From an uncultured Alphaproteobacteria bacterium (GTDB lineage Bacteria > Pseudomonadota > Alphaproteobacteria > RF32 > CAG-239), in the NCBI GenBank assembly GCA_949297145.1, contig CASFQO010000007.1:1-56598 (forward strand): a DNA stretch of 56,598 bases, written 5' to 3'. Below, one piece after another: positions 36,015-46,191 of the stretch. A program made the translations under genes and the position numbers. How positions within the stretch are numbered: the stretch's first letter is position 1; the number at the start of each line of letters is the position of its first letter. The notes below the pieces were generated by a model. The model worked only from the letters and a program-made list of their open reading frames with translations. It was not told where the DNA came from and made no database searches.

Positions 36015-37136
36015 TTAAGCACTGAGTAATCCACGCCATTTAGCCATTTCAGCAACATCGGCATCAAACCCATATCGTTCTTGGTACATCTCAATCAACT
36101 GAGAATTAGCAAGTTTCACTAACTCTTTCTGTGCTGCAGAACAAAGATGATGATAATCCAAATAATACTTAATCATTTCCAAATTACCGGATTGCACAAG
36201 CAACACAACATCATCATCAAGCCAATCGTCATACTTTTGAATTTGAATTTTTAAAAGTTGCGGATATCCAGCTTTAAGAATAGCTTCCACATATCGAGCA
36301 ACCTCCCCCAAAGCAGAAGGATGATTAAGAGAAGAAACTCCTTGAATTTTCTCAATCAGCTCAAATCTCTCCAATTCAAGCAATTTTTCTATAAATTTGA
36401 CATCCACCAACCAATTATCAAAATATTTCAGAATAACTTCGTCCGAACAACGTTCCGCCAAAACATCTTCACAACAAAAGCTATTGTCCTCAATATATTC
36501 TTCCAAAAGTTTTTGATTACCTTTCCAAATCAATAATTCGCTACATTCCAAATAAGGAAAATACGCTCTAACTTCCTCATCTGTTCCAAAATAAACAAGA
36601 GCTTCCTCTTCTTCGTAGGTTAAATCCTCACCTTCTGACAATGCTTGGCGCGCCACTTCCAAACGAGCCAATTGAAGAGAAGGCGGATTATTCACTTCAG
36701 GCTCTGGCATAACCCATTTTGCACGATGAACTTCTGGTGTAACATGGTCGATTTTAGGATTTACCGACTGACACATCTTCTCCTCTGTCATTTTCCGAAT
36801 AATAAACGGCTTCTTAACAACCATTACAGAAGAACAACAACCAAAATGAGATGTTTCCCAGCATGTTCCATCAGAATAAATATAAATCGGAAAATTCATT
36901 TTCTCTTTAAGACAGATAATAGCTTCGCCTAAAGACAAATTTTCATCATCCCAAACAGCCAAACATTCATTTTTAAGACCAGAAGCAGTAAATTTTCCTT
37001 TTACAACCACAATAGCATTCATCTTACCAAAAACAATAGACTTACCAAACGAACCATCAGAGTAGAAATAGAAAGGATACCCGATTTTAGCTCCGATATC
37101 ATTAATTTGTTTTAAAATAGTATTTTTCATACACAT
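36015..37136 (-). CDS. hypothetical protein with an internal N-terminal duplication
   Basis: 373 residues, family not recognised. Residues about 15-110 contain two copies of a module, GYPFYFYSDGSFGKS and FPIYIYSDGTCWETS, each followed by a VVVKG/MVVKK strand. The C-terminal 200 residues are short paired helices (VLAERCSDEVILKYFD; LLVQSGNLEMIKYYLD) that resemble ankyrin-type repeats used in protein binding. No signal peptide. Stands alone between pta-ackA and the OmpA-like gene. No ribosome binding site is clear at either early ATG. Confidence 0.65.
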   Translation of the reverse strand: MCMKNTILKQINDIGAKIGYPFYFYSDGSFGKSIVFGKMNAIVVVKGKFTASGLKNECLAVWDDENLSLGEAIICLKEKMNFPIYIYSDGTCWETSHFGCCSSVMVVKKPFIIRKMTEEKMCQSVNPKIDHVTPEVHRAKWVMPEPEVNNPPSLQLARLEVARQALSEGEDLTYEEEEALVYFGTDEEVRAYFPYLECSELLIWKGNQKLLEEYIEDNSFCCEDVLAERCSDEVILKYFDNWLVDVKFIEKLLELERFELIEKIQGVSSLNHPSALGEVARYVEAILKAGYPQLLKIQIQKYDDWLDDDVVLLVQSGNLEMIKYYLDYHHLCSAAQKELVKLANSQLIEMYQERYGFDADVAEMAKWRGLLSA

Positions 37137-37208
37137 AAGAATTTTAAGTTATACAATAATTTTATTTTGCCAAAACAATAAAATGGGAATCATTTTCCGT
37201 CAACAAAA

Positions 37209-37238
37209 AAGGAGCCGAACCACTAGGTTCAGCCCCTT
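37209..37238 (-). terminator. terminator of the OmpA-like gene
   Basis: AAGGAGCCGAACC/GGTTCAGCCCCTT with ACTA loop, T's after it on the minus strand. Confidence 0.75.
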
Positions 37239-37257
37239 ACTAAAATAACAAAATAGA

Positions 37258-37896
37258 TTAACGGTTAATCAATACAATTTCAACACGACGATTCTGCTCT
37301 CTACCGGCTGCTGTTGCATTAGACGCAATCGGGTTAGAAGAGCCATAACCGTTAGAAACAATACGATTAGCATCAACACCCTTTAGTCTCAAATAATTAG
37401 AGATAGAGTTAGCTCTCATCAAAGAAAGAGAGTTATTGGTAGCGGCACTGCCTGTACTGTCGGTATAGCCGTTAACTTGAACCATTGTCTTGCTATACTC
37501 GTTAATAACTTTAGCAATAGAATTCAAAACCGGTTGGAAACCTGGTTTAATATTAGCATCATTTGAATCAAATGTAATATTACCCGGCATAATCAAATAA
37601 ATTTGTCCGTTAACTTCTTGCACTTGAACACCGGTATTCAACAATTCTTGACGCAATTTACGTGCCTGAACATCCATATAAGCACCAGTTCCGGCACCTG
37701 CAGCGGCACCAACACCAGCACCGATTAACGCACCTTTCTCACCACCGGCCAAAGCCCCGATACCGGCACCGGCCAAAGCCCCAATACCAGTTCCCCAAGC
37801 CGTATTAGAAACTTTACTCTGTCCTGTATATGGATCTGTTGCGCAAGCAGTTAACATAGAAACAGCTAACATACTGCAAATAAGCGTTTTTTTCAT
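37258..37896 (-). CDS. OmpA-family lipoprotein with glycine zipper
   Basis: 212 residues. Lipobox LTAC in the signal (MLTACATDP). Residues about 33-75 form a glycine zipper (GIGALAGAGIGALAGGEKGA). The C-terminal domain has the OmpA/MotB peptidoglycan-binding pattern: NGYTDSTGSAATNNSLSLMR, then NGYGSSNPIA and NRRVEI. Outer membrane, YiaD-like; ties the membrane to murein. Single gene. Confidence 0.92.
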   Translation of the reverse strand: MKKTLICSMLAVSMLTACATDPYTGQSKVSNTAWGTGIGALAGAGIGALAGGEKGALIGAGVGAAAGAGTGAYMDVQARKLRQELLNTGVQVQEVNGQIYLIMPGNITFDSNDANIKPGFQPVLNSIAKVINEYSKTMVQVNGYTDSTGSAATNNSLSLMRANSISNYLRLKGVDANRIVSNGYGSSNPIASNATAAGREQNRRVEIVLINR

Positions 37897-37961
37897 TAAA
37901 TTAACCCCTCAATAAAATTGCTAACACATATAATTTATAGCTTTCAGAGCTTAAAATACTA

Positions 37962-38624
37962 TTAATGTTTAGCCAACTTTTTCAAAACGTAACGAATAAT
38001 AAGCAGCAAATAAAGCGCCCCTAAACCCCAAACTAACCAACTTTTCAATTCTCTGTCGCTAATGGCTTTTGTAATTTCATTAACATTAAGGGCACTTCCG
38101 GCAACTTTAATCCCATCCGTTGGTTTTTCGTGTAAGATATTGACCACATACTGATAATCCGGATTAAGAAAGTCAAAATTCAAGATTAAATCTTCCCCAT
38201 ACGGCACAACTTTTGCGGTAATGGCGTTTGTGGTTTCATCGTTATCCAAATTATAGTGCTGCATCATTGCTTCTTTTGGCACCTCTATCCGAATAGGGTC
38301 ATGCCCGACGTGAGAAACATCCGTTCCCGAAAGTGCTTGCTCTCCTTGGTTATAAAGATACACTTTCGTTAGATACAAATCTTTATATTTCTTCCCCTTG
38401 ACATCCACCGCATACTCATTCGTATTGTTAGAAGAAATCAATTTCACCGTATTAGTCTGATATCGTAAAATAGGTCTACTGATATAAAATTGATAATAAC
38501 CGAGAGCCATCGCTGAAACCGCTAAAATAAACGCGCCCGTCGGACTGGTCCAAAAATCCCAAATATCACCAAATAGAGTTCTAAAAAAACGTTTTTCTTC
38601 TTTTTTCTCACGATGTGTAAACAT
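37962..38624 (-). CDS. two-segment membrane protein, unrecognised
   Basis: 220 residues from ATG 38624; AAGGAGGT stands upstream and overlaps an alternative GTG. One membrane segment at about 29-47 and a second at the C-terminus (WLVWGLGALYLLLIIRYVL), with a soluble domain of about 140 residues between, probably outside the cytoplasm. Function not recognised. It lies upstream of the OmpA-like gene but has 65 bases between. Confidence 0.65.
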   Translation of the reverse strand: MFTHREKKEEKRFFRTLFGDIWDFWTSPTGAFILAVSAMALGYYQFYISRPILRYQTNTVKLISSNNTNEYAVDVKGKKYKDLYLTKVYLYNQGEQALSGTDVSHVGHDPIRIEVPKEAMMQHYNLDNDETTNAITAKVVPYGEDLILNFDFLNPDYQYVVNILHEKPTDGIKVAGSALNVNEITKAISDRELKSWLVWGLGALYLLLIIRYVLKKLAKH

Positions 38625-38681
38625 AAGCACCTCCTTAAATCGTTATAAACATATCCTCTAAAACTCAGATTTAAAGAGCAA

Positions 38682-38705
38682 AAGGGCCCGCCAAAGCGAG
38701 CCCTT
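38682..38705 (-). terminator. terminator of typA
   Basis: AAGGGCCCGC pairs with GCGAGCCCTT around CAAA. Confidence 0.65.
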
Positions 38706-38726
38706 ACAAACAACATCAAAAATAAA

Positions 38727-40544
38727 TTAAAGAGTTGCATCATTTCTTGAACGTTTACGCAAAATCGGATCCAAAATTTTCTTACGCAAACGCAAAGATT
38801 TCGGTGTAACTTCCAAAAGCTCATCTTGCTGAATATAAGACAAAGCCTGTTCCAAAGACATTTTACGCGGCGGAATCAAATCAATAGCTTCATCTTTACC
38901 GGCAGCACGAATATTTGTCAGCTGTTTAGATTTAGTCGGATTAACTTCCAAATCATTAGATTTTGTATGTTCACCGATAATCATACCTACATAAACCGGA
39001 CTATTGTGTTCAATAAACATCGGTCCTCTGTCTTGCAATTTCCACAAAGAATAAGCAACCGCCGTACCGTTTTCACTTGAAATAAGCACACCGTTACGAT
39101 GGCTTTCAATTTCCCCTTTAAAAGGTTCATAAGCATAGAAAATACGGTTCATAACACCGGTTCCGCGTGTATCTGTCAAAAATTCGGAGTGATAACCGAT
39201 AAGGCCTCTTGAAGGAGCGTGGAAAATCAAACGTGTTTTATTACCAACCTGAGATGGAATCATTTCCAATAGTTCTGCTTTACGCTGACTTAATTTCTCC
39301 ACAACCGTACCGGAAAATTCATCATCAACATCAATAACAACTTCTTCCACCGGCTCAAGCAAATTACCGTTTTCATCTTTATGGAACAATACTTTCGGAC
39401 GAGAGATAGAAAGTTCAAATCCCTCACGACGCATTGTTTCAATCAAAACACCGAGTTGAAGTTCGCCACGACCGGCAACTTCAAAAGAATCTGTTGTATC
39501 TGTACGAGAGATTTTAAGAGCAATATTGCATTCAGCCTCTTTCTGCAATCTATCCCAAATCATACGAGAAGTAACTTTATCACCCTCACGACCGGCCAAA
39601 GGTGAATCATTAACCGAGAATGTCATAGCCAATGTTGGCGGGTCAATCGGTTGAGCCTCAATAGCTTCCATAACTTCCGGTGCACAAATCGTATCAGCAA
39701 CTGTCCCTTTAACAACACCAGCAACAGCAACAATATCACCGGCATGAGCCTCATTAAGAGCCACTCTTTCCAAACCTTTATAAGCCATAATTTTAGTAAT
39801 ACGTGTACGCTCAACTTCGCCCTTGTCGTTAATAACTTTAACGGCATCATTAACGCGCAATATACCGCTATGGATTTTTCCGGTTAAAATACGGCCTACA
39901 AACTTATCAGCTTCCAAAGTTGTTGCCAACATAGAAAACGGCTTATCTTTTTCGCAAATTGGCTCCGGAACATATGACAAAATAAGTTCAAACAGAGGTT
40001 TCAAATCTTTCTTCTCATCTGTTAATTCTTTAACTGCCCAGCCATTACGCCCTGATGCATACAAAACCGGAAAATCAAGTTGTTCATCAGTTGCATTCAG
40101 GCTAACAAACAAATCAAATATTTCGTTTAAAACTTCATCCGGTCTCGCATCTGGTTTATCCGCTTTATTAATAACAACAATTGGCTTAAGTCCGATTTTC
40201 AAAGCTTTTCCCAACACAAACTTAGTCTGCGGCATCGGACCTTCTGAAGCATCAACCAACAGAACCACACCATCCACCATAGAAAGAATACGCTCAACTT
40301 CACCGCCAAAATCAGCGTGTCCCGGTGTGTCTACAATATTAATATGTGTTCCGTTCCAATCAACAGCCGTACATTTAGAAAGAATAGTAATACCTCTTTC
40401 ACGTTCCAAATCATTACTATCCATCACACAATCAGCGACTTTCTGATTCTCTCTAAAAGTACCGCTTTGGCGCAAAAGACCATCCACAAGTGTTGTTTTA
40501 CCATGGTCAACGTGCGCAATAATAGCAATATTTCTAATATCCAT
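38727..40544 (-). CDS. typA: ribosome-associated GTPase TypA/BipA
   Basis: 605 residues. [35 protein letters not shown] and NKADKPDAR are the translational GTPase motifs; the C-terminus has the TypA-specific [20 protein letters not shown] and the end of BipA. It acts on ribosomes in stress and 50S assembly. Single gene. Confidence 0.97.
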   Translation of the reverse strand: MDIRNIAIIAHVDHGKTTLVDGLLRQSGTFRENQKVADCVMDSNDLERERGITILSKCTAVDWNGTHINIVDTPGHADFGGEVERILSMVDGVVLLVDASEGPMPQTKFVLGKALKIGLKPIVVINKADKPDARPDEVLNEIFDLFVSLNATDEQLDFPVLYASGRNGWAVKELTDEKKDLKPLFELILSYVPEPICEKDKPFSMLATTLEADKFVGRILTGKIHSGILRVNDAVKVINDKGEVERTRITKIMAYKGLERVALNEAHAGDIVAVAGVVKGTVADTICAPEVMEAIEAQPIDPPTLAMTFSVNDSPLAGREGDKVTSRMIWDRLQKEAECNIALKISRTDTTDSFEVAGRGELQLGVLIETMRREGFELSISRPKVLFHKDENGNLLEPVEEVVIDVDDEFSGTVVEKLSQRKAELLEMIPSQVGNKTRLIFHAPSRGLIGYHSEFLTDTRGTGVMNRIFYAYEPFKGEIESHRNGVLISSENGTAVAYSLWKLQDRGPMFIEHNSPVYVGMIIGEHTKSNDLEVNPTKSKQLTNIRAAGKDEAIDLIPPRKMSLEQALSYIQQDELLEVTPKSLRLRKKILDPILRKRSRNDATL

Positions 40545-40654
40545 GCTCTTAATATTCCTTAAAAAACGTCAAAAAACATAAGGGGAAAATCCGATATAAT
40601 TGCCCTCTTTATAACAAAAAAAATTTAAATAGCAAGCCCCTGGACGAAAAAAAC

Positions 40655-41671
40655 TTATGCTCTTTTCCCATATTGAACCAATTTATTACGCACAAACCCT
40701 CGTAATGAAACCTCCGGTCTTGCCCCATAATGTCCAACAATTTCAGAAGCCGCAATACTACCAATCATCGCACACGTTCCCAAACTGCGCCCTCTGGACA
40801 TACCATATAAAAATCCTGCGGCATATAAATCTCCGGCACCGGTAGAATCAACAACTTCATCAACTTTTTCCGCTTCCACAAAAATTTTGATTCTATTTTT
40901 AACCACAACCGAACCTCTGGCATCTCTGGTAATAGCTGATAATTCAACAATATTTTTCAGCAAATCCAAGGATTCCATAAAATCTGTTTTATCAAATAAA
41001 GCCAATAGCTCTGCCTCATTTGCAAACAAAATATCTACATGATTTTTAACAAACTCAACAATTTCCTCACGATGCCTTTCCACACACGCCGCATCAGAAA
41101 GCGTAAACGCAACTTGACGATTATGATGATGAGCTAAATCCGCCGCTTTTTTAACAGCTTGCTTAGATAGTTCATTATCCCACAAATATCCCTCTAAAAA
41201 AATGACATTAGAAACTTTAATCAATTCTTCATCAATATCATCTTCCGTCAAACGGCTAGAAGCTCCCAAATAAGTAAACATCGAACGAGTAGCATCCGGC
41301 GTAACCAAAACGATACTACGCCCCGTAGCAGGTCCTTCCCAAAGCGGTTCTGTAAAGTAATCAATACCGGCACCGGCTACTTGTCTTTTAAAAACTTGTC
41401 CTAATTCATCATCATGAACTTTACCGATAAAAGCACAATCAGCCCCCAGCGAAGCCAATCCTGCCACTGTATTTGCGGCCGAACCGCCGGACACTTCACC
41501 TTCCGGAATAATATCATTATAAATTTCTCCGGCCTCACGTGCCCCAAGCAAAGTCATACTACCTTTACTTAAATTTCTTTCCGTCAAAAAGCCATCGCCA
41601 ACCTTAGCCAAAACATCAACGATAGCATTGCCGATACCTAACACGTCATAAATAATCTCTTCTTTATTCAT
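40655..41671 (-). CDS. PfkB-family sugar/nucleoside kinase (adenosine kinase-like)
   Basis: 338 residues. SGGSAANTVAGLASLG (PfkB signature 1) and DSTGAGDLYAAGFL (signature 2 with the catalytic Asp in GAGD). Best fits the adenosine kinase branch found in many Alphaproteobacteria, from general form only; ribokinase-like substrates cannot be excluded. Confidence 0.87.
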   Translation of the reverse strand: MNKEEIIYDVLGIGNAIVDVLAKVGDGFLTERNLSKGSMTLLGAREAGEIYNDIIPEGEVSGGSAANTVAGLASLGADCAFIGKVHDDELGQVFKRQVAGAGIDYFTEPLWEGPATGRSIVLVTPDATRSMFTYLGASSRLTEDDIDEELIKVSNVIFLEGYLWDNELSKQAVKKAADLAHHHNRQVAFTLSDAACVERHREEIVEFVKNHVDILFANEAELLALFDKTDFMESLDLLKNIVELSAITRDARGSVVVKNRIKIFVEAEKVDEVVDSTGAGDLYAAGFLYGMSRGRSLGTCAMIGSIAASEIVGHYGARPEVSLRGFVRNKLVQYGKRA

Positions 41672-41692
41672 CTAAAACCTCTAAAACAATTA

Positions 41693-42211
41693 TCAAAGTT
41701 TGAAAACCACACCTAAAACCGCCGAAAGAATAATATAAAAAATCGGACTTTTTTTAATAAAATAAACCATTAAAAAGAACGCCGCCCCAAATAAAGCCGA
41801 CGCCCAATCCGTAACACTCAATTTACAAAGTTCAAACCCCGCCAATAAAATGAGTGCCACCACCGCCGGCCTAATGGACGCCATAACTTCATTAACCCAA
41901 GGATTATCTTTGTAATGATTAAGCAATTTAGAAACCCAAATAACAATAATAACAGAAGGCAAGACAAGCCCGAATGTAGCCACAATTCCGCCCCATACGC
42001 CTGCCGCTTGAAAACCGGCATAAGTTGCCATATTCACCCCAACCGGTCCGGGAGTTGACTGCGATACGGCAATCATATTTGTTAATTCTTCTGCCGTAAA
42101 CCAATCATATTTTTTCGTCAAATCAAATAAAAACGGGATTGTCACCATTCCGCCCCCAATGGCAAACAAACCTATTTTAAAAAATTCCCAAAACAACAAT
42201 CCGTAAATCAC
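41693..42211 (-). CDS. chromate transporter domain protein (second half of a split ChrA)
   Basis: 172 residues from a GTG at 42211 with AAGGAT upstream; starting further up would overlap the partner. FFKIGLFAIGGGMVTIPFLF and SQSTPGPVGVNMATYAGF are the CHR-domain signature. Six hydrophobic segments. Pairs of single-domain CHR proteins act together as a chromate/anion exporter. The two genes are separated by one base. Confidence 0.88.
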   Translation of the reverse strand: MIYGLLFWEFFKIGLFAIGGGMVTIPFLFDLTKKYDWFTAEELTNMIAVSQSTPGPVGVNMATYAGFQAAGVWGGIVATFGLVLPSVIIVIWVSKLLNHYKDNPWVNEVMASIRPAVVALILLAGFELCKLSVTDWASALFGAAFFLMVYFIKKSPIFYIILSAVLGVVFKL

Positions 42212-42212
42212 T

Positions 42213-42746
42213 TTATTTATCCTTAAGACGCTTAATAAGACCAGCTCCTGCCGCCAATAACACAACCGTAACAGCTGAAAGATGAATACAAAACAAAAGA
42301 AATAGAATTGCTACAAATAGCCCCAAATGAAATTTAGTGGCAACAGCCTTTTTAAAAAGCAACAGAACTTCTTTTAGGATAAGAGCGATAACCCCTACCC
42401 TAATTCCGGCAAAAGCATGTACCACAACTTGATTATCTGCAAGCGTATTTAAGATGCCTGCCAAGATCATAATAACCACCAACGACGGCAAAACAATAGC
42501 AAACGTAGCAATCGTCGCCCCCATAACCTTTTTTATTTTATAGCCGGTAAAAGTAGCCACATTAACAGCAATCACCCCCGGTGTACATTGCCCAATAGAA
42601 TAATAGTCAATCAATTCGTTTTCTGTAATATATTTTCTCTTTTCGATGAGTTCTTGCCGAAATAACGGCATCATCGCATAGCCGCCGCCAAACGTAAACA
42701 AGCCAATCTTAAAAAAAGAAACAAAAATTTTCCAAAGTTCAGACAT
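42213..42746 (-). CDS. chromate transporter domain protein (first half)
   Basis: 177 residues. FFKIGLFTFGGGYAMMPLFR and SIGQCTPGVIAVNVATFTGY are again the CHR signature, about half of a full ChrA. Operon with the second half downstream. The physiological substrate in a gut organism may not be chromate. Confidence 0.88.
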   Translation of the reverse strand: MSELWKIFVSFFKIGLFTFGGGYAMMPLFRQELIEKRKYITENELIDYYSIGQCTPGVIAVNVATFTGYKIKKVMGATIATFAIVLPSLVVIMILAGILNTLADNQVVVHAFAGIRVGVIALILKEVLLLFKKAVATKFHLGLFVAILFLLFCIHLSAVTVVLLAAGAGLIKRLKDK

Positions 42747-42773
42747 TGATATTCTTCTAACGCTGTTTATATA
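42746..42773 (+). promoter_or_regulatory. candidate promoter of pntAA
   Basis: TTGATA (42746-42751), 16 bases, TATATA (42768-42773), between the divergent ChrA and pntAA starts. Confidence 0.35.
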
Positions 42774-42818
42774 CCGAACAGATAATACAAAAAAAATTCT
42801 TAAAATAAAGGTTTTTTT

Positions 42819-43817
42819 ATGATTATAGGTTCAATAAAAGAAAAAGACAAATCAGAAACGCGAGTTTCTCTCACTCCTTCAAGCGTAAACAAGCTCAAAA
42901 ATGAAGGTCACACGATTTTACTGGAAAAGAATTATGGAACTAACGCTGGTTTTACGGATAAAGAATATCTTAAAGCCGGAGCAATTATTTCAAAATCAAC
43001 CGAAGAAATTTGCACCCAAGGCGATATTATTTCTCAAATTTCCCCCCCAGATATTTCCCTTTTAAGCCTGCAAAATAAAGAACAACTTATAATAGCAGAT
43101 TTTAAGAACACCTCAGAATATCCTCAACTACCAAACACAACATATTTACACTTAGAAAAAGTACCACGCACTTCCGTAGCACAAAGTATAGATATTCAAA
43201 GCACACAAGCAACCATCCGCGGTTATGCTGCAGCCATATTCTCTCTGGCGCACGCAAACCGCATAGCTCCCCAACTAATGACCGGAGCCGCCACAACAAG
43301 AGCCAGTACAGCGCTAATTATCGGCGCAAGCATCACCGGATTACAAGCCGCCGCTGTTCTAAAAAGACAAGGATGCCTTGTAACAATAGCAGACGTCAAT
43401 GACAAAGCCAAAGAACTGGCCAACTCAATCGGTGTAAATTTCATAAAGACTGACAAAACAGAACCTATAAAAAACATATTAAAAGACAAAAACTTTATTA
43501 TAACAGCGGCCTCCTCACAAACCGGAGAATCTCCGCAAATTATCCAAGCTGAAGAATTAAGAGACATTTCTGCTAACACAATCATTTTTGACACAACCCT
43601 AAATAATGTCAGCATCACTCTCGATTCTAAAAAAACAAAAACTTATAAATTTTACCGCAACATTTTAGCAGAACGTCTATTTCCTCAAACATCTTCCGAA
43701 CTATGGGCCAGCAGCATCCTGAATCTTCTGAAAATCATCATAACCCAAAATAACACCTATAACTTCAGCGCACCATATATTATCCCAACACTAACCGGCA
43801 ATCACAAAACCGCCTAA
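42819..43817 (+). CDS. pntAA: NAD(P) transhydrogenase subunit alpha 1 (PntAA)
   Basis: 332 residues, short for the family (about 370-380). GSIKEKDKSETRVSLTPSSV at the start, KVPRTSVAQSIDIQSTQATI (usual form RxPRAQSMD.SSQANxAG) and the NAD fold TALIIGASITGLQAAAVLKR. The NAD-binding subunit (dI) of the proton-translocating transhydrogenase. Two genes with the membrane and NADP subunits follow. The divergence in length and the altered RxPRAQS motif may change activity, but the full operon makes this call sound. Confidence 0.85.
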   Translation: MIIGSIKEKDKSETRVSLTPSSVNKLKNEGHTILLEKNYGTNAGFTDKEYLKAGAIISKSTEEICTQGDIISQISPPDISLLSLQNKEQLIIADFKNTSEYPQLPNTTYLHLEKVPRTSVAQSIDIQSTQATIRGYAAAIFSLAHANRIAPQLMTGAATTRASTALIIGASITGLQAAAVLKRQGCLVTIADVNDKAKELANSIGVNFIKTDKTEPIKNILKDKNFIITAASSQTGESPQIIQAEELRDISANTIIFDTTLNNVSITLDSKKTKTYKFYRNILAERLFPQTSSELWASSILNLLKIIITQNNTYNFSAPYIIPTLTGNHKTA

Positions 43818-43827
43818 AGGAGACACC

Positions 43828-44115
43828 ATGGATTTTTACATAATAGATATACTGATTTTATCCTGTTTTATCGGTTATTTTGCAATTTGGAACGTCACCC
43901 CTTTGCTCCATTCTCCTTTAATGAGTGTAACCAATGCCATCTCAGGAATTGTCATTTTGGGAGCCTTGCAAAACCTAAACCAATCCGAAAGCTTAATCAC
44001 GACAACTTTGTTATTACTGGCCATTTTCTTCGCAGCAATCAATATTTTTGGGGGCTTCCATATATCTGCCCGAATGCTGCATATGTTCAAACGTAAGGAT
44101 AAAACAAATGATTAG
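43828..44115 (+). CDS. pntAB: NAD(P) transhydrogenase subunit alpha 2 (PntAB)
   Basis: 95 residues, three hydrophobic segments; WNVTPLLHSPLMSVTNAISG is the conserved membrane segment of the dII domain and FGGFHISARMLHMFK the typical end. Membrane part that carries protons. ATG with AAAGGAG; it overlaps pntB by 8 bases. Confidence 0.92.
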   Translation: MDFYIIDILILSCFIGYFAIWNVTPLLHSPLMSVTNAISGIVILGALQNLNQSESLITTTLLLLAIFFAAINIFGGFHISARMLHMFKRKDKTND

Positions 44116-45451
44116 TACCCTAAACATCATCGTATATTCTCTTTTTATCATATCTATCAGCCGTCTATCTTCAGCCCGTACCGCTTATAAAGGCAACCTG
44201 CTTGCCATCACGGGAATGGGGATTGCCGTCATCATGGGACTTCTTTGCTTAAATAGTCCCAAACAATTATACGCCATCATCACATTATGTATCGGTGGAC
44301 TAATAGGAATTATCGGCTCAAAAAAGACCTCTATGCCGCAATTACCGCAAATGGTCGCCTTATTAAACGGATTCGGGGGCCTGTCATCAGGATTAATCGG
44401 CCTTAGTGAAACATTTAACATCCCTCACCCCACTCTGTGGCAAATTTTCATTATTTTTGCAGGATGCATAACTTTTAGCGGTTCTGTTGCAGGCTTCCTA
44501 AAACTTGCCGGATTGGTAAAGATTCGCGAAACCGAAACCTTACATTCCGTGAGCCTAATTCTATTCATATTAACCCTCATCGGCGGAATTTATGCTTATA
44601 ATGGCGAAACAGAATACATCATCGGTTTTGCCATATTAACATCTTTATTGGGTTTTTGTTTCATTTTACCAATAGGCGGAGCCGATATGCCAATCATCAT
44701 CTCCTCCCTAAACGGATTATCCGGCTGGTGCACAACCTTAGTCGGATTAAGCATTCAAAACAGCCTATTGATTATTGTTGGCACCCTAATTGGGGCAAGC
44801 GGCAGTATTTTAACATACATTATGACCAAAGCGATGAACAGACATTTACTAAAAGTTATTTTCACCCCGATTACCCCCAACAAAGAAATCCCATCCGCTC
44901 ATCCCGAACAAGACATCCATAAAGGCACCCCGCAAGATGCAGCTTTTCTGATGGAAAATGCACATAAAGTCATCATTGTGCCGGGATTCGGTATGGCTGC
45001 CGCCGGAGCTCAATATGAACTGGGCAATCTTGCTAAAATACTCATTCAAAAATATCACGTAGACGTTAAGTTTGGTATTCATCCCGTCGCCGGAAGGATG
45101 CCCGGTCATATGAATGTATTACTCGCTGAGGCAGATATTTCGCCAAACCTAATTTTTGGAATAGACGAGATAAATCAAGAGTTTAAAACAGCAGATGTGG
45201 TTTATGTCATTGGTGCCAACGATACCACCAACCCACTTGCTAAAACAAAAAAAGACAGTACCATTTATCAAATGCCGATATTAGAAGTTGAAGAGGCCAA
45301 AAGGATTTTATTTGTAAAACGTTCTCTAGCTCCCGGATACGCCGGCGAGGACAATCCTTTATTTTACAACGAAAAAACTTTAATGCTGTTGGGAGATGCC
45401 AAAGAAATCACTAAGGAAATCATAACCAACCTGGAAAGTAACAACTCTTAA
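44108..45451 (+). CDS. pntB: NAD(P) transhydrogenase subunit beta (PntB)
   Basis: 447 residues from ATG 44108, which overlaps the stop of pntAB. Eight or nine membrane helices followed by the NADP-binding dIII domain: IIVPGFGMAAAGAQYELGNL, HPVAGRMPGHMNVLLAEA and GYAGEDNPLFY. With PntAA/AB it makes NADPH from NADH and the proton gradient. Confidence 0.95.
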   Translation: MISTLNIIVYSLFIISISRLSSARTAYKGNLLAITGMGIAVIMGLLCLNSPKQLYAIITLCIGGLIGIIGSKKTSMPQLPQMVALLNGFGGLSSGLIGLSETFNIPHPTLWQIFIIFAGCITFSGSVAGFLKLAGLVKIRETETLHSVSLILFILTLIGGIYAYNGETEYIIGFAILTSLLGFCFILPIGGADMPIIISSLNGLSGWCTTLVGLSIQNSLLIIVGTLIGASGSILTYIMTKAMNRHLLKVIFTPITPNKEIPSAHPEQDIHKGTPQDAAFLMENAHKVIIVPGFGMAAAGAQYELGNLAKILIQKYHVDVKFGIHPVAGRMPGHMNVLLAEADISPNLIFGIDEINQEFKTADVVYVIGANDTTNPLAKTKKDSTIYQMPILEVEEAKRILFVKRSLAPGYAGEDNPLFYNEKTLMLLGDAKEITKEIITNLESNNS

Positions 45452-45454
45452 AAT

Positions 45455-46051
45455 CTAATCTTTAACAGCCAAATACGACATTCCGGCCAAATATGTGTTA
45501 AACAAGATTCTGACCACATACTTCTTTTCCAACGCCACAAACTCTTTTTCTGATGTCAGTAACGAGCTTAAAGCAAACACTGTTACAAACAAAACCTGCG
45601 TAGAAACTTCTCGTTCTTTTTGTGGAACTTTAATAAAGAGTTTTTTAAGATTACGCTCCAACAACAATAATATTTTCACAATCCGCCGCAAATAAAAGAC
45701 GTCATATCCGTCTGCGGCATTTTGAAAATGAATATTATAAAGTGCAAACCAAAGATTTTTATTTTCTAGCACAAACTGAACAAATTTATCCAAAAGTTTA
45801 TTAAGGTTAAGATAAACATCAGACCCCATTTCAGCAGAAGTTAAAACCTTATATAATTCATCCAGTGTTTGAGCATTTTCCTCCATAAACAAGTTGTCCA
45901 TGCTCTTAAACTGGTTATAGATTGTCCCCACCGAATAACCGGAATAATCAGCCAATTTTCTGGCCGTTAAGAATTCAAATCCTTTATCTATCAAAAGTTC
46001 TCTAGCTTTTAAGATAAGATCCGCTCTGATTTCTTCTTTTGTTTTGGTCAT
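45455..46051 (-). CDS. TetR-family transcription regulator
   Basis: 198 residues from ATG 46051; a TTG twelve codons upstream is less likely. The N-terminal helix-turn-helix is ARKLADYSGYSVGTIYNQFK, typical of TetR. The C-terminal ligand domain is not specific. It is convergent with pntB and divergent from the murein-peptide gene mpl; what it controls is not evident. Confidence 0.87.
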   Translation of the reverse strand: MTKTKEEIRADLILKARELLIDKGFEFLTARKLADYSGYSVGTIYNQFKSMDNLFMEENAQTLDELYKVLTSAEMGSDVYLNLNKLLDKFVQFVLENKNLWFALYNIHFQNAADGYDVFYLRRIVKILLLLERNLKKLFIKVPQKEREVSTQVLFVTVFALSSLLTSEKEFVALEKKYVVRILFNTYLAGMSYLAVKD

Positions 46052-46191
46052 ATTATTTATCCGAGTAAATTTGTATCTTTGTGCCAAGAATAAAATATTT
46101 TATAACACTGTTCAAGCATTTTTTTATAAAAAAGTTAACCTTTACAAATTAAACTATGCCCAACTAAAATCTAGCAAAAAAGGAAAAGAAA

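Noticed and set aside
39823-40446. A 207-codon plus-strand reading frame inside typA
   Set aside because: It lies opposite a highly conserved gene and has no family features or ribosome binding site.
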